The notes under the pieces were generated by a model. It had not been told where the DNA came from and made no database searches. It saw only the letters and a list, made by a program, of their open reading frames with translations. Both the position numbers and the translations under genes were made by a program. This document shows positions 10,307 to 20,706 of a stretch of 64,000 bases of DNA, in pieces; the first letter of the stretch is position 1, and the number at the start of each line of letters is the position of its first letter. Source of the stretch: Paenibacillus tarimensis (GTDB taxonomy: Bacteria; Bacillota; Bacilli; Paenibacillales; Paenibacillaceae); assembly GCF_021532315.1 (NCBI RefSeq), contig NZ_JAKGAO010000031.1, forward strand, positions 1 through 64,000. Reading direction: 5' to 3'.

Positions 10307-11074
10307 CTATTCCATATTTCGTTCATATATAATCCTAAGCCCCTCCAGCGTAAGCAGCGGATCGACCTCTTCAATTGTGGATGATTCCCCCGCAATGAGC
10401 TCAGCCAGACCACCGGTAGCGATCACACGCGGGTCTGTTCCAAACTCCGCACGAATCCGGTTCACGATTCCATCAACCTGGCCGGCATAGCCGAAAATAA
10501 TTCCTGCTTGCATTGAGGTTACCGGATTACGCCCAATGACACTCTTCGGCTTTACCAGCTCAATACGCGGCAGCTTGGCTGCCCGCTGGTACAGCGCTTC
10601 AGTCGAGATGCCTATGCCCGGTACAATGGCACCGCCCAGATAATTGCCTTCTCCATCAATATAATCGAATGTGGTTGCTGTGCCAAAATCAACAACGATT
10701 AATGGGGTTCCGTATTTCTCAATTGCCGCCACCGCATTTACGATTCGGTCTGCTCCAACCTCACGCGGATTCTCATACCGTATATTCAAGCCCGTCTTAA
10801 TGCCCGGTCCTACAATATAAGGGGACTTGTCAAAATATTTGTGGCACAGCTGCTCCAATGTGCGCATAAGCGGCGGCACGACGGAGGAAATCATAATGCC
10901 ATCAATGTCCTTCATCGAGACATCCGCAAAGTGAAATAAATTATGGATCATCATGCCGTATTCATCAACCGTAGCTGACCGGTTGGTACTGAGCCGCCAA
11001 TGGTGAAGGAGCTCTCTGCTTCGGTAAATTCCAAGCACGATATTCGTGTTGCCTACATCTACAACTAGTATCAT
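10307..11074 (-). CDS. coaX: type III pantothenate kinase
   Basis: First committed step of coenzyme A synthesis, ATP-dependent phosphorylation of pantothenate. 255 residues of the acetate/sugar kinase fold: P-loop-like [12 protein letters not shown] at the N-terminus, [11 protein letters not shown], and [12 protein letters not shown]. Its ATG overlaps the nadC stop as TGATG, so it is translationally coupled to the NAD genes. Confidence 0.96.
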   Translation of the reverse strand: MILVVDVGNTNIVLGIYRSRELLHHWRLSTNRSATVDEYGMMIHNLFHFADVSMKDIDGIMISSVVPPLMRTLEQLCHKYFDKSPYIVGPGIKTGLNIRYENPREVGADRIVNAVAAIEKYGTPLIVVDFGTATTFDYIDGEGNYLGGAIVPGIGISTEALYQRAAKLPRIELVKPKSVIGRNPVTSMQAGIIFGYAGQVDGIVNRIRAEFGTDPRVIATGGLAELIAGESSTIEEVDPLLTLEGLRIIYERNME

Positions 11075-11952
11075 CAGAGAGACGCCCCCGTTTTCCTCTC
11101 GTTCAGGTCCAGACTGATATCCAGTGCATTAAACGAGTAAGTTAGTGCGCCTACCGATATGATATCCACACCGGTTTCGGCGATTTTCCGGATGGTATCG
11201 AACCGGACGCCGCCGGATGCTTCGATCCGCACGTGCGGGGCTGACGCACGAATGATCCGGCAGGCTTCTGACATACGCTCAAGCGGCATATTATCAAGCA
11301 TGATAATATCCGCTCCGGCCTGCAGCGCTTCCTGCACCTGCTCAAGCGATTCGGTCTCCACCTCGATGGTCATCGTGTGGGGGATCCTCGCCCGGGCTGC
11401 TGCGACAGCCGCCGTAATGCCTCCCGCGCCCTTGATATGATTGTCCTTGATCATCACGGCATCATACAGGCCGAACCGGTGATTGGCTCCCCCGCCGACC
11501 CGTACCGCGTACTTCTCCAGCAGACGGTGTCCCGGCGTAGTCTTGCGGGTATCAACCAGACGGACCGGAAGCCCCTCAATTGCCTCCACGTACTTGCGAG
11601 TCTTGGTCGCAATACCGGACAGACGCTGCAGCAGGTTAAGCGCCAGCCGCTCTCCCGTCAGAAGACTGTGCGTGCTCCCAGCCACCTCAGCAAGCACATC
11701 ACCCTTGCTAATTGTCTGCCCGTCCTCCTGCTTCGGAGTAAAGGCAAGTGAAGGATCCACGATGTCAAATACAAGGCGGGCGATTGGCAGCCCAGCCACA
11801 ATTCCGCCCTCTTTGGCATGAATAATCGCTATGGACTGGTGGCCGTGCGGGATCGTCGACTCAGTCGTCACATCTCCATAGCCTATATCCTCAGCCAGCC
11901 AGCTTCTAATCTGTTCCCGCAGCGTGTCTTGATACCGGTCCAACTCAAACAT
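11074..11952 (-). CDS. nadC: quinolinate phosphoribosyltransferase
   Basis: Makes nicotinate mononucleotide from quinolinate and PRPP. 292 residues with [17 protein letters not shown] (substrate-binding basic residues), AVMIKDNHI and the C-terminal [20 protein letters not shown] barrel motif. It follows nadB with an 8-base overlap and precedes coaX with a 1-base overlap. Confidence 0.96.
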   Translation of the reverse strand: MFELDRYQDTLREQIRSWLAEDIGYGDVTTESTIPHGHQSIAIIHAKEGGIVAGLPIARLVFDIVDPSLAFTPKQEDGQTISKGDVLAEVAGSTHSLLTGERLALNLLQRLSGIATKTRKYVEAIEGLPVRLVDTRKTTPGHRLLEKYAVRVGGGANHRFGLYDAVMIKDNHIKGAGGITAAVAAARARIPHTMTIEVETESLEQVQEALQAGADIIMLDNMPLERMSEACRIIRASAPHVRIEASGGVRFDTIRKIAETGVDIISVGALTYSFNALDISLDLNERKTGASL

Positions 11953-13561
11953 CGTCTATCCGCTCCTCTGTCACGCCATGTTCGCGATGCAGCACAGTGT
12001 GCTTGCGCCACAGCAAATCATCCCGTTCCGGAAAATCATCCCGATAATGCGCGCCTCTGCTTTCCTCACGGGTAAGGGCCGCCTGCGTCGTCAGCAGTGC
12101 ACAGGTGAGCAGATTGGCAAATTCGTACTGCTCCCGTTTGGTCAACAACGTCTGAAAAATCGGCAGCTGCCGCTTCAGCTCGTCCAGTCCCTTCGACAAA
12201 CCGTTTCCATCCCGCCGAAGTCCTGAGTAACGGACCATGATTTTTTGCAGCTTAAGCCGCTTCTCCACAACGGCCTGAATGGAGGAAGCCATCCGTACAG
12301 GTGATTCAAGTGTTGACGGCACATCCTTACATAGAGGCTCCAGGTTGTTGATCCGGTGTACAATCCTGCGTCCAAACACAATGGCTTCCGACAAGGAGTT
12401 ACTCGCCAGCCGGTTCGCCCCATGAACGCCGGTGGAAGATACCTCGCCGCATGCGAAGAGACGCTTGATATTGGTCTCCCCATTGAGATCGGTCTTAACC
12501 CCGCCCATCATGTAATGGGCCGCCGGCGCAACCGGAATCCAATCCGTCGTCAGATCGAGCCCGTAATTTAGGCAGAACTCGTAAATGGTCGGAAAGCGGC
12601 GCCTCACAAGGTCTGCCGATTCATGTGTTATATCTATGTACACGAAGGTAGACTTTGTAATCTCCATCTCACTGACAATTGCACGAGCCACCACATCCCT
12701 TGGCGCGAGCTCCAGCTGTTCATGATACCGTTCCATGAAGCGCTCTCCCTTAATATTACGGAGCACAGCACCTTCACCCCGAACCGCTTCAGAGATCAGG
12801 AATCGTGGGGCACCAGGGTAACAAAGTGCCGTAGGATGGAACTGGATAAACTCCACATCCCGAATGTTAGCGCCCGCACGGTACGCCATCGCTATACCAT
12901 CACCGGTTGCTACATCCGGATTAGTTGTGTACCGGTAAAGCTGTCCAGCACCGCCAGAACACAGCACAGTCGCCTTCCCCCGGACATAGACACGCCCTCC
13001 ATCCGGCTTTTGAACCAGCGCCCCGCAGCATTCTCCTTCATGTGTAATCAGGTCTATAACAAAGTGATCATCCCACGACTCAATGTTATCATGATCCTTA
13101 ATCTTCTCCGATAAGGCACGAACGATCTCATAGCCGGTCGCATCCCCGTTCGCATGAAGAATCCGCCGCTGGCTGTGTGCGCCTTCCTTAGTCAGCGCGT
13201 AAGTCCCATCCTCCTGGTCAAACTGTGTTCCCATCTGGATCAGATCGGCCACACCCTCGGGTCCTTCATGGACCAGTACATCAACGGCGTCATGAGCGCA
13301 CAGCCCAGCACCGGCAATCAGGGTATCCTGCCTGTGATAGGCCGGTGAATCCTCATCTGAGATGACCGCCGCGATCCCGCCCTGAGCATAACGGGTATTG
13401 CTGTCAAGCAGCGATTTCTTCGTAATCATCAAAACTGAGTTATGTTCACTTGCCTTAATAGCGGTAAAAAGACCGGCAATGCCGGCCCCGATAACGATCA
13501 CATCTTTGTCGATGACGGGCAGCTGAGACAGCTCGACGTCCACCAGATATCTAGGTATCAT
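11945..13561 (-). CDS. nadB: L-aspartate oxidase
   Basis: FAD enzyme that oxidises aspartate to iminoaspartate, the first step of de novo NAD synthesis. About 538 residues. The dinucleotide-binding DVIVIGAGIAGLFTAI lies near the N-terminus, the FAD/active-site region contains RYAQGGIAAV and FHPTAL, and GANRLASNSLSEA follows. The ATG at 13561 is preceded by GGAGG at 6 bases. Upstream in-frame codons read into the nadA-nadB spacer and are not part of the gene. Confidence 0.96.
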   Translation of the reverse strand: MIPRYLVDVELSQLPVIDKDVIVIGAGIAGLFTAIKASEHNSVLMITKKSLLDSNTRYAQGGIAAVISDEDSPAYHRQDTLIAGAGLCAHDAVDVLVHEGPEGVADLIQMGTQFDQEDGTYALTKEGAHSQRRILHANGDATGYEIVRALSEKIKDHDNIESWDDHFVIDLITHEGECCGALVQKPDGGRVYVRGKATVLCSGGAGQLYRYTTNPDVATGDGIAMAYRAGANIRDVEFIQFHPTALCYPGAPRFLISEAVRGEGAVLRNIKGERFMERYHEQLELAPRDVVARAIVSEMEITKSTFVYIDITHESADLVRRRFPTIYEFCLNYGLDLTTDWIPVAPAAHYMMGGVKTDLNGETNIKRLFACGEVSSTGVHGANRLASNSLSEAIVFGRRIVHRINNLEPLCKDVPSTLESPVRMASSIQAVVEKRLKLQKIMVRYSGLRRDGNGLSKGLDELKRQLPIFQTLLTKREQYEFANLLTCALLTTQAALTREESRGAHYRDDFPERDDLLWRKHTVLHREHGVTEERIDDV

Positions 13562-13582
13562 GACAGTCCTCCGTACAAGCGT

Positions 13583-13617
13583 AAACGGCTTACCCCGGCG
13601 AAGGGGTAAGCACCGTT
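13583..13617 (-). other. intercistronic hairpin between nadA and nadB
   Basis: Arms 13583-13596 and 13603-13617 pair over 14 bp with a 2-base bulge. On the minus strand it is not followed by a good U tract, so RNA processing, stability or partial attenuation are more likely than full termination. Confidence 0.6.
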
Positions 13618-13652
13618 TTTGGCATTGAATATAGCGAGCTCCATTAAGACAA

Positions 13653-14591
13653 TTATTTGACCTGAAGCATACGCTCCAGCGACAGACGAGCTTTATCTGC
13701 AATATGAGGCGGCACATAAATCTGCGGCTGCATCGTCTCGAGACATTTAACCAGCTTCTTCAAATTATTGACCTTCATATTCGGGCAAACCAGATACTTG
13801 GTCGCAAAGTGGAATTCCTTGTCCGGGCTGTCCAAACGAAGCTGGTAGCCCGTTCCGTCCTCTGTACCCACAATAAACTGCTTATGACTGGACTCCTTGC
13901 AGAATTTGAGAATGGCCGTCGTGCTTCCTACAAAGTCGCCCAATTCGACGACCTCGGGGCGGCATTCGGGATGAACAACGAAGAGCGCCTCCGGATACTT
14001 GGCTTTCATCTCTTCGACATCTTTCACCGTCAGCATGTCATGCGTATTACAGTAGCCTTCCCAGATGATCATCTTCTTGTCCGTGTGCTGCTGCACGTAA
14101 TGACCAAGGTTCTTGTCCGGAACCCAGATCACTTCGTCCGAATCCACTGAATTTACAACTTTCACAGCATTTGCTGAAGTACAGCAGATGTCCGTTTCGG
14201 CTTTAATTTCAGCTGATGAATTGATGTAAGTGACGACCGTTGCGTTCGGATGCTGAGCCTTCAGCTTGCGCAGCCCGTCTACGTTAACCATATCTGCCAT
14301 AGGACATCCTGCACGCTCGTCAGGAATAATGACCGTCTTGTTCGGGGCCAGAATCTTCGCGCTCTCACCCATGAAGTGGACCCCGCAGAACACGATGGTT
14401 TCCGCATCGGTCTGTGCAGCCTTCTGTGCCAGAAGGAAAGAATCCCCACGGAAATCGGCTACCTCCTGTATTTCGTCACGCTGGTAATAATGAGCAAGAA
14501 TAATGGCGTTGCGTTCTTTCTTCAGCTGCATAAGCCGCTCGCGAAGTACACGGTTCTGTTCCGCCTTGCGCTCGAGAGCCAATGCTTCCAT
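13653..14591 (-). CDS. nadA: quinolinate synthase, short form
   Basis: 4Fe-4S enzyme that condenses iminoaspartate with dihydroxyacetone phosphate. At 312 residues it is the short form. Likely cluster ligands are C96 (AGCPMAD), C181 (IWEGYC) and C269 (LVCPNMK). First gene of nadA-nadB-nadC-coaX-hslO-ppi with its own promoter upstream. In B. subtilis the nad genes are elsewhere. The fusion to coaX follows the order I associate with Paenibacillus. Confidence 0.96.
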   Translation of the reverse strand: MEALALERKAEQNRVLRERLMQLKKERNAIILAHYYQRDEIQEVADFRGDSFLLAQKAAQTDAETIVFCGVHFMGESAKILAPNKTVIIPDERAGCPMADMVNVDGLRKLKAQHPNATVVTYINSSAEIKAETDICCTSANAVKVVNSVDSDEVIWVPDKNLGHYVQQHTDKKMIIWEGYCNTHDMLTVKDVEEMKAKYPEALFVVHPECRPEVVELGDFVGSTTAILKFCKESSHKQFIVGTEDGTGYQLRLDSPDKEFHFATKYLVCPNMKVNNLKKLVKCLETMQPQIYVPPHIADKARLSLERMLQVK

Positions 14592-14698
14592 GGATCATCC
14601 ACTCCTTAATTATGTCAAAGGGCTCGTGTCCCCCGTCAAAAGATGCCCTGATGATGTTTAGTGTGACCAATGACCGCAAAATCAATTGGTTAACAACT

Positions 14699-14727
14699 AA
14701 TTTACACAACGCCGTAGGGGCTGTCAA
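14699..14727 (-). promoter_or_regulatory. nadA promoter
   Basis: -35 TTGACA (14722-14727), spacer 17, -10 TAAATT (14699-14704). The 360-base gap from 14592 to 14951 otherwise holds only the ribosome-binding region of the divergent plus-strand gene. No clear NiaR operator was recognised. Confidence 0.65.
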
Positions 14728-14951
14728 TAAAAGGACGGGGTCGCTTGTGAAAGCAGGAACGAGCACTGCTCCCCATTTGTGGTGCAGTTCGCCCTTCTTA
14801 CCCTTCCAATAACTTTCGTGTGCTGCGTGACCATCGTCATCTGCAAGCCGGACTACAGTCAGCCTATATAATGACTTCCTTCACTTGGGGAGCAGGGCCC
14901 TGCATCTTACACTTAATACAAACCTCAATAATAAAGGAGATGTATACCTTG

Positions 14952-15416
14952 ATGAATCTCTGGCTGGTCCTTCACCTGATCGGTGCCGTCCTCTTCATCG
15001 GCAATATCCTCATCACGGCCTTCTGGAAGGTAAGTGCCGATCGCAGCGGGAATCCGGACGTCATAGTGCTGGCCACCCGATCCGTTATCCGCGCTGATCT
15101 GGTCTTTACCCTGCCCGGCATATCACTATTGCTGTTCTCCGGTCACATGATGATCGAGGAAAGAGGATATTCGTTGTGGGAATGGTCATGGCTGACTGCG
15201 GCCTACCTTCTGTTCCTAACCTCCGGTATACTGTGGCTTGGCGTATTGGTTCCGGCTCAGCGTCAGATGCTCCGTCTGGCACAGCAATCATTCACATCTG
15301 GTATTCTATGTGACGATTACCGCCTTGCAAGCCGCCGCTGGAATATTGGAGGAACAGCAGCAACCGTGCTGCCGCTGCTTGTTTTGCTGTTGATGGTTGT
15401 TAAACAACTGCCCTAG
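14952..15416 (+). CDS. four-helix membrane protein, DUF2269-like
   Basis: About 154 residues with four predicted transmembrane helices. It starts MNLWLVLHLIGAVLFIGNILITAFWK, with a conserved-looking His/Gly helix, then arginines near RSVIRADLVF. It resembles the DUF2269 family of small integral membrane proteins of unknown function. AAAGGAG precedes the start. Spacing fits a TTG at 14949 slightly better than the ATG at 14952. It is one of only three clear plus-strand genes in the window and converges on ftsH across a shared hairpin terminator. Confidence 0.8.
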   Translation: MNLWLVLHLIGAVLFIGNILITAFWKVSADRSGNPDVIVLATRSVIRADLVFTLPGISLLLFSGHMMIEERGYSLWEWSWLTAAYLLFLTSGILWLGVLVPAQRQMLRLAQQSFTSGILCDDYRLASRRWNIGGTAATVLPLLVLLLMVVKQLP

Positions 15417-15439
15417 CCCTGTTGAACATCATTCAACAA

Positions 15440-15480
15440 AAAAAGGAAAGAGCTTCTACCTTTCGGTGGAAGCTCTTCCT
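15440..15480. terminator. bidirectional terminator between ftsH and the DUF2269-like gene
   Basis: A 13-bp stem with one G-U pair (15448-15460 with 15465-15477) and a 4-base loop. The minus side, for ftsH, has UUUCC then seven U. The plus side has a shorter U-rich tail. Confidence 0.85.
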
Positions 15481-15502
15481 CTATTATTGGAGAATCTGCA
15501 GT

Positions 15503-17509
15503 TTACCGCGGATCCATTCCGTCATTACCATTATCATCGCCGCCTGGAGTGGCGTCGCTGCCAGGTTCCTTCTTCTGAATCCGAACCTTGACGTTGCCCA
15601 ATGTATCAATCGTTGGTTCGCCTCTGGTCTCCTCTGGGGTGTCACCGGAAGAAGTACCGTCACTGTCGCCGCCTTCAAGCGAACCGGTATCGATTAGACG
15701 CTTGATCTGCTCAAGTTCCAGCGTCTCTTCTTTAAGAAGCGTCTCAGCAATCAAAGTAACCTCACGGCTCTTCTCATTCAGGAGATCCTTCGCGCGTGTA
15801 TAGCAGTAGTTGATCAGGTTCTGCATTTCCTGGTCAATCTCATAAGCAATCGCATCGGAATAATTCTGTTCATGACCAATATCGCGGCCCAGGAACACCT
15901 GGCCTTGCGAATTGCCGAACTGCATCGGACCAAGCTTCTCACTCATGCCGTACTCCATAATCATGCTACGGACAATGCCCGTTGCCTGCTTGAAGTCACT
16001 GTATGCGCCAGTGCCGATCTCGCCGATGAAGAGCTCTTCTGCTACACGCCCGCCCAAGAGGCCTGTAACCTTATCCAGAAGCTCCTGCTTTGTAACCAGC
16101 ATCCGGTCTTCCTTCGGAAGCATGATCACATATCCGCCGGCACGGCCGCGCGGGATAATCGTTACTTTATGAACCATATCGGCATGCTCCAAGAAGTAAC
16201 CGATAATGGTATGACCCGCTTCGTGGAAAGCGACGATTCGCTTCTCCCGGTCGCTGATCACGCGGCTGCGCTTCTCAGTACCTACGATAACACGGTCAAT
16301 TGCTTCATCCACTTCCTGCATGGCGATATCCTTCTTGTTACGGCGTGCTGCGAGCAGCGCCGCCTCGTTCAGGAGGTTCTCAAGATCCGCTCCTGTAAAA
16401 CCGGTTGTCCGCTTAGCGATAACATCCAGCTTCACGTCCTTGGCGAGCGGCTTGTTACGCGCATGAACCTTCAGAACAGCTTCACGGCCCTTAACATCCG
16501 GGCGGTCAACTGTAATCTGACGGTCGAAACGGCCCGGACGGAGCAGCGCCGGGTCGAGAATGTCCGGACGGTTCGTTGCCGCAACGATAATAATGCCCTC
16601 GTTGGCACCAAAGCCATCCATCTCAACGAGCAGCTGGTTAAGAGTCTGCTCACGCTCATCATGGCCGCCGCCAAGGCCTGCGCCCCGCTGACGTCCAACG
16701 GCGTCAATCTCATCGATAAAGATAATACATGGCGCATTCTTCTTCGCGTTCTCGAACAAGTCACGAACACGGGAGGCGCCGACACCGACGAACATTTCAA
16801 CGAAGTCGGAGCCGGAGATACTGAAGAATGGAACGCCTGCTTCACCCGCTACGGCACGCGCAAGCAGCGTTTTACCGGTACCTGGAGGACCTACTAGCAG
16901 TACGCCCTTCGGAATACGTGCGCCAACAGCGCTGAACTTCCGCGGGTCCTTCAGGAACTCAACGACTTCGACAAGCTCCTGCTTCTCTTCGTCGGCCCCT
17001 GCCACATCCTCAAATGTAATCCGTTTCTTCTCTTCATTATAAAGACGCGCGCGGCTCTTGCCGAAGTTCATGACTTTACCGCCGCCGCCCTGTGCTTGAT
17101 TAATTAAGAAGAAGAACAGGATGAAGATGATCACAAACGGTATAATGGAGGTCAGGAATGTCAGCCAGATGCTCTGGCCTTCCATCTTCTCCATATTAAA
17201 TTTGAACCCGTTCGCAGCCGAAGAGTTCTGAACTTCCGCGGTTGCGTACTCCTCAGCCGGCATACGTGAGAAAAATTGCAGACTCTCTGCATCGCTCGGC
17301 TGTGTTCTATATTTACCAGTGACCAAATAGGTGTAGCCGTCAAACTTCAGAGTAACTTCCTCGACGTTGTTATCAGCAAGTACCTGACGGAACTCGTCAT
17401 ATGAAAGCTCCTGTGTTGAATCGTTCTGGCCGCTGATAAACTGGACGATCCCGACGGTCACCAAAAAAATAAGTAAATAAAATCCAGTATTTCGGATGAT
17501 CCGATTCAT
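15503..17509 (-). CDS. ftsH: ATP-dependent zinc metalloprotease FtsH
   Basis: Membrane AAA+ protease for quality control of membrane and regulatory proteins. 668 residues: transmembrane helices at about 8-26 and 117-137 flank an extracytoplasmic domain. Walker A is GPPGTGKT at 207-214, Walker B is IIFIDEID near 262, and the zinc motif HEAGH is at 429-433. The C-terminal 50 residues are rich in Gly, Asp and Glu, which is more variable than the core. It has its own promoter (17539-17568) and terminator. Confidence 0.98.
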   Translation of the reverse strand: MNRIIRNTGFYLLIFLVTVGIVQFISGQNDSTQELSYDEFRQVLADNNVEEVTLKFDGYTYLVTGKYRTQPSDAESLQFFSRMPAEEYATAEVQNSSAANGFKFNMEKMEGQSIWLTFLTSIIPFVIIFILFFFLINQAQGGGGKVMNFGKSRARLYNEEKKRITFEDVAGADEEKQELVEVVEFLKDPRKFSAVGARIPKGVLLVGPPGTGKTLLARAVAGEAGVPFFSISGSDFVEMFVGVGASRVRDLFENAKKNAPCIIFIDEIDAVGRQRGAGLGGGHDEREQTLNQLLVEMDGFGANEGIIIVAATNRPDILDPALLRPGRFDRQITVDRPDVKGREAVLKVHARNKPLAKDVKLDVIAKRTTGFTGADLENLLNEAALLAARRNKKDIAMQEVDEAIDRVIVGTEKRSRVISDREKRIVAFHEAGHTIIGYFLEHADMVHKVTIIPRGRAGGYVIMLPKEDRMLVTKQELLDKVTGLLGGRVAEELFIGEIGTGAYSDFKQATGIVRSMIMEYGMSEKLGPMQFGNSQGQVFLGRDIGHEQNYSDAIAYEIDQEMQNLINYCYTRAKDLLNEKSREVTLIAETLLKEETLELEQIKRLIDTGSLEGGDSDGTSSGDTPEETRGEPTIDTLGNVKVRIQKKEPGSDATPGGDDNGNDGMDPR

Positions 17510-17538
17510 CCCCTACCTCCTCTCAAGGCGCTTAAAAT

Positions 17539-17568
17539 ATTTTACCATAGCAGGTCTCCCATTCTCAA
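17539..17568 (-). promoter_or_regulatory. ftsH promoter
   Basis: -35 TTGAGA (17563-17568), spacer 18, -10 TAAAAT (17539-17544), about 30 bases before the ftsH ATG. Confidence 0.65.
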
Positions 17569-17618
17569 CAGAACCGGATTAGACCCGATAAGGATGATCC
17601 CTGGTACGATGATTGCTG

Positions 17619-18158
17619 CTATTTGCTGTAAACTTCCGGCTTCAGGATGCCGATGAGAGGCAGGTTGCGGTACCGCTCGGCGTAGTCAAGGCCATAACCG
17701 ACAACAAAAGCGTCCGGTAGGGTGAAACCGGTATAATCAGCCTCCAGATCCACTGTCCGGCCGGCCGGCTTGTCAAAGAGCGTTGCAACAGTTACCGACT
17801 TAGCATTTCGCCGCTCCAGTACATCAATAAGGTAGCTGAGCGTCAGACCGCTGTCGATGATATCCTCTACAATCAGAACGTCACGACCTTCAACCGGCGT
17901 GTCCAAGTCCTTGATAATCTTGACCACTCCGGATGACTTCGTCGATGCCCCGTAGCTGGATATCGCCATGAAATCAAGCTCCAGCGGAATATCCATATTC
18001 TTAACCAAATCGGCCATGAAGATAAAAGCACCCTTAAGAATACAGATTACAAGCGGATTCCGTCCTTCAAAATCACGGCTCAGCTGTCCCCCCAGCTCCT
18101 TTACCTTCTGCTGGATTTGTTCGGCGTCGTACAGTACTTCTTGAATATCATTCAGCAA
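17619..18158 (-). CDS. hprT: hypoxanthine-guanine phosphoribosyltransferase
   Basis: Purine salvage: transfers PRPP to hypoxanthine or guanine. About 179 residues, with the PRPP loop [16 protein letters not shown] and the C-terminal [17 protein letters not shown]. No ATG start is available. A TTG at 18158 with GGGGG 8 bases upstream aligns with the known N-terminus of HprT, while a TTG at 18173 would add five residues. It sits between tilS and ftsH as in B. subtilis. Confidence 0.95.
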   Translation of the reverse strand: MLNDIQEVLYDAEQIQQKVKELGGQLSRDFEGRNPLVICILKGAFIFMADLVKNMDIPLELDFMAISSYGASTKSSGVVKIIKDLDTPVEGRDVLIVEDIIDSGLTLSYLIDVLERRNAKSVTVATLFDKPAGRTVDLEADYTGFTLPDAFVVGYGLDYAERYRNLPLIGILKPEVYSK

Positions 18159-18191
18159 CTTAGGAACCCCCAATGTCTTATCTACTTATCT

Positions 18192-19667
18192 TTATGAATC
18201 CACGCTTCCATCCATGCGGCCTCCGGACTCTTCATTGTCCGTGTCTCCCGACCATACAATCCGCAGAAGCCTCTCGGTACCAGCCACGATCGGGGCCACC
18301 GAAGATCTGCGAACACCAGGTATCCAGAGCAGCCTTCCCTCGGCGTCCCATACAAGCGGAACCCGGTCTCTCCGTGATGTCGGGATCTTACTGTCAACGA
18401 ACATATCTTGCACTTTTTTGGTGCCGTTTAAACCGAAAACACTCATCCGGTCCCCAGGTCTTCTGCTGCGGACGGTTAAAGGAAATCGGACGGCCTCAGC
18501 ATCAAAATAAACTTCGCTGCCATTCCCGCCATATGTATGGTTGTCGTTCTTTCCGGGCTCTGTCCTGCCGATACCAAACAGCAGCTCCTCTCCTGTCTCG
18601 GCGATCAGCAGCCGCTTGTGCTCTGGCATGACGGAATATTCAAACTCCATAGGCATGCCCCTGCTGCCGCTATCCTTAATGAAACGCAGTGTATCATACT
18701 CGCGTACACACCGCACTCCGCCGCCTGTATCCAGACTCCAGGAGGTTCGTGCTTCATCAACAGCGGACAGCCGAATCTCCTCAATACGCTCAAAGGAAAT
18801 CGTTTCCGTCTCCATAGTGAGATAGTTTAATATTAGTTTAATCAATCTCCTTTGTAAAGCGACGTGGAGGCCGGCCAAATTACTGCATTTGAGCTTCCAG
18901 CCCCCATCGGTCCGCACGGCGTGTTCCTGGAGCGCGGCTTCCGCCTGACGCTGCATGTAATCATGCTCGGCGCTGCTGACCTCCGCCAGCCGGACAAGTG
19001 ATTCGCGTACACCGGGGTTCATTGTCTCCAGGTAAGGGAGAACATCAAGCCGCAGCTTGTTGCGCAAATAATACCGTTGGGTGTTGCTGCTGTCCTCACA
19101 ATATTCAATATCTGTCTGCTGGCAGTAAGCCATTATATCCGTCTTGTTCATACGCAGAAAAGGCCGGATAAGTTCCACGTTTTTTTCGCGGCGGATGGGC
19201 GCCATGCCAGAGAGTCCGCCAAGTCCTGTCCCGCGGAGCAGCCGCATCAGCACGGTCTCGGCCTGATCGTCTGCATGATGAGCAAGTGCGATTTTGGAAG
19301 CTCCGTGCGCCGCTGCAACCTTGTGCAGGAACGCATAGCGCCGCCGGCGGGAGGCCAGCTGCGGATTCTCGCTGACAGCAGCCAGCTCGGCCGGCATATC
19401 AAGCTCCGTTATCTCGCATGGGATATGCAGTTGGCGGCATAAGCGCTTAACAAAATCCGCCTCCGCTCTGGACTCTTCCTTCCGGAAGCCATGGTTGACA
19501 TGCGCCGCAATCAATCTGAGCTTCTCTTCTTCAGCCAGCCGGTGGAGCACATGGAGCAATGCCGTCGAATCCGGCCCGCCTGATACCGCTACTACAATCG
19601 TGTCCCCCGAGTTCCAGAGACCTTCCTGCAGCGCCGCTTGTTTAGTACGTTTCACCAGTTCCTCCAT
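18192..19667 (-). CDS. tilS: tRNA(Ile)-lysidine synthetase
   Basis: Modifies C34 of tRNA-Ile2 to lysidine so that it reads AUA. 491 residues. The N-terminal PP-loop ATPase motif SGGPDS is at 29-34, then HVNHGFRKEESRAEADFV, and C-terminal substrate-binding domains (RRPGDRMSVFGLNGTKKVQDMFVD). Long enough for the full-length bacterial form. Just upstream of hprT. Confidence 0.95.
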   Translation of the reverse strand: MEELVKRTKQAALQEGLWNSGDTIVVAVSGGPDSTALLHVLHRLAEEEKLRLIAAHVNHGFRKEESRAEADFVKRLCRQLHIPCEITELDMPAELAAVSENPQLASRRRRYAFLHKVAAAHGASKIALAHHADDQAETVLMRLLRGTGLGGLSGMAPIRREKNVELIRPFLRMNKTDIMAYCQQTDIEYCEDSSNTQRYYLRNKLRLDVLPYLETMNPGVRESLVRLAEVSSAEHDYMQRQAEAALQEHAVRTDGGWKLKCSNLAGLHVALQRRLIKLILNYLTMETETISFERIEEIRLSAVDEARTSWSLDTGGGVRCVREYDTLRFIKDSGSRGMPMEFEYSVMPEHKRLLIAETGEELLFGIGRTEPGKNDNHTYGGNGSEVYFDAEAVRFPLTVRSRRPGDRMSVFGLNGTKKVQDMFVDSKIPTSRRDRVPLVWDAEGRLLWIPGVRRSSVAPIVAGTERLLRIVWSGDTDNEESGGRMDGSVDS

Positions 19668-19764
19668 GACTCCACATCACACCCCGGTAACTCTATTGTA
19701 AATTTACACCAACCCGCTATCAGTCAAACAGCTGGCCCCTCGTCCATCAGCATCGGCCCCTGTG

Positions 19765-20706
19765 TTACCAGAGTCCGTCAGGAATAACGCCTTCTGCGAA
19801 CATCCAGACCACCGTCGCAGCCAGTACAACCATCGAAGCGGTGAACAGCCCCTTGACCCACCCGCTGCCCTTCTGTCTGCGCATCCGTACGCCCGGCCCG
19901 TACATGAGCCGCTGCCAGGCAGCCGCCCCTTCCCGGGCGCTGGAAAATCCGCCCTTTAACGCCTGATCAAGCCAACCATTGAACGGCTTCAAGGTTGGAC
20001 TGGCCGCAGCCAACTTAAGCAGCTCCTCTATATTCCTGTTCTGGGGCAGCAGAGTCTGGGTCAGCTGCAGTAGCCGTTTTCCTTCAAACTGCTGAATACA
20101 GAGCACAGCAAACGAGAAGAGGTCATAGCTGCCCTCAGCGGTACGCGTGCCCCCATTCCAGTAGCCCCTGTCGTAGATTTCTGTGAACTGCCTGACGCTT
20201 TTGCCCGCAGCGGTTACACCTCCGTAATCGACAAGCTCGACACGGCCGAATTCCCCGACCATAACATTCTCCTGCTTCAGATCGCCAAAAGCCCAGCCCG
20301 CTTCATGAAGCGCCGCAAGCCTTCCCAGCAGGTGGAAGCCGATGAGCGGAAACCAGTCCGCCCCCTCCCTGTGCAGGAACTCGTTCAGGTTGCTCCCCTT
20401 GACATAACGCATTACGTAGAACGGATATTCCTTGCCATCCTGATGGCGAAAATCATCCACGGCGATCAGGAAGGGCTCAGCCCCCTTTTTTTGAACAGCG
20501 AGGCTCTGCAGCACATTGATTTCCGACTGCAGGTCGACGGCATCTCCGCCTATCTTCAGCGCGTAATGCCGACCCAGGTGTTCGACCAGATAAACCTTGC
20601 CGTTAGCCCCTTCGCCGAGCAGCCGTTCCACCCGGTACTGGCCCTTCTTCCACTTGCCGGTCAGCACCGACCCGCGCGCGAGCCGGATATCAAACGACGT
20701 AGTCAC
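19765..20706 (-). CDS. membrane-anchored Ser/Thr protein kinase (YabT-like)
   Basis: Eukaryotic-type kinase of 313 residues. Glycine loop GEGANGKVYLV near 31, ATP lysine K51, catalytic loop GDLKQEN with D142 and N147, and metal aspartate D160 in VDYGG. The catalytic-loop His is replaced (AFGDLK) and DFG reads DYG. One transmembrane helix (about 285-303) near the C-terminus anchors it, as in B. subtilis YabT, a DNA-stimulated kinase active in sporulation. The start overlaps the end of the VWA gene by 17 bases. Confidence 0.88.
   Translation of the reverse strand: MTTSFDIRLARGSVLTGKWKKGQYRVERLLGEGANGKVYLVEHLGRHYALKIGGDAVDLQSEINVLQSLAVQKKGAEPFLIAVDDFRHQDGKEYPFYVMRYVKGSNLNEFLHREGADWFPLIGFHLLGRLAALHEAGWAFGDLKQENVMVGEFGRVELVDYGGVTAAGKSVRQFTEIYDRGYWNGGTRTAEGSYDLFSFAVLCIQQFEGKRLLQLTQTLLPQNRNIEELLKLAAASPTLKPFNGWLDQALKGGFSSAREGAAAWQRLMYGPGVRMRRQKGSGWVKGLFTASMVVLAATVVWMFAEGVIPDGLW

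Noticed and set aside
15872-16897. 341-codon plus-strand ORF opposite ftsH
   Set aside because: Shadow of the AAA+ and protease domains; no ribosome site and no domain.
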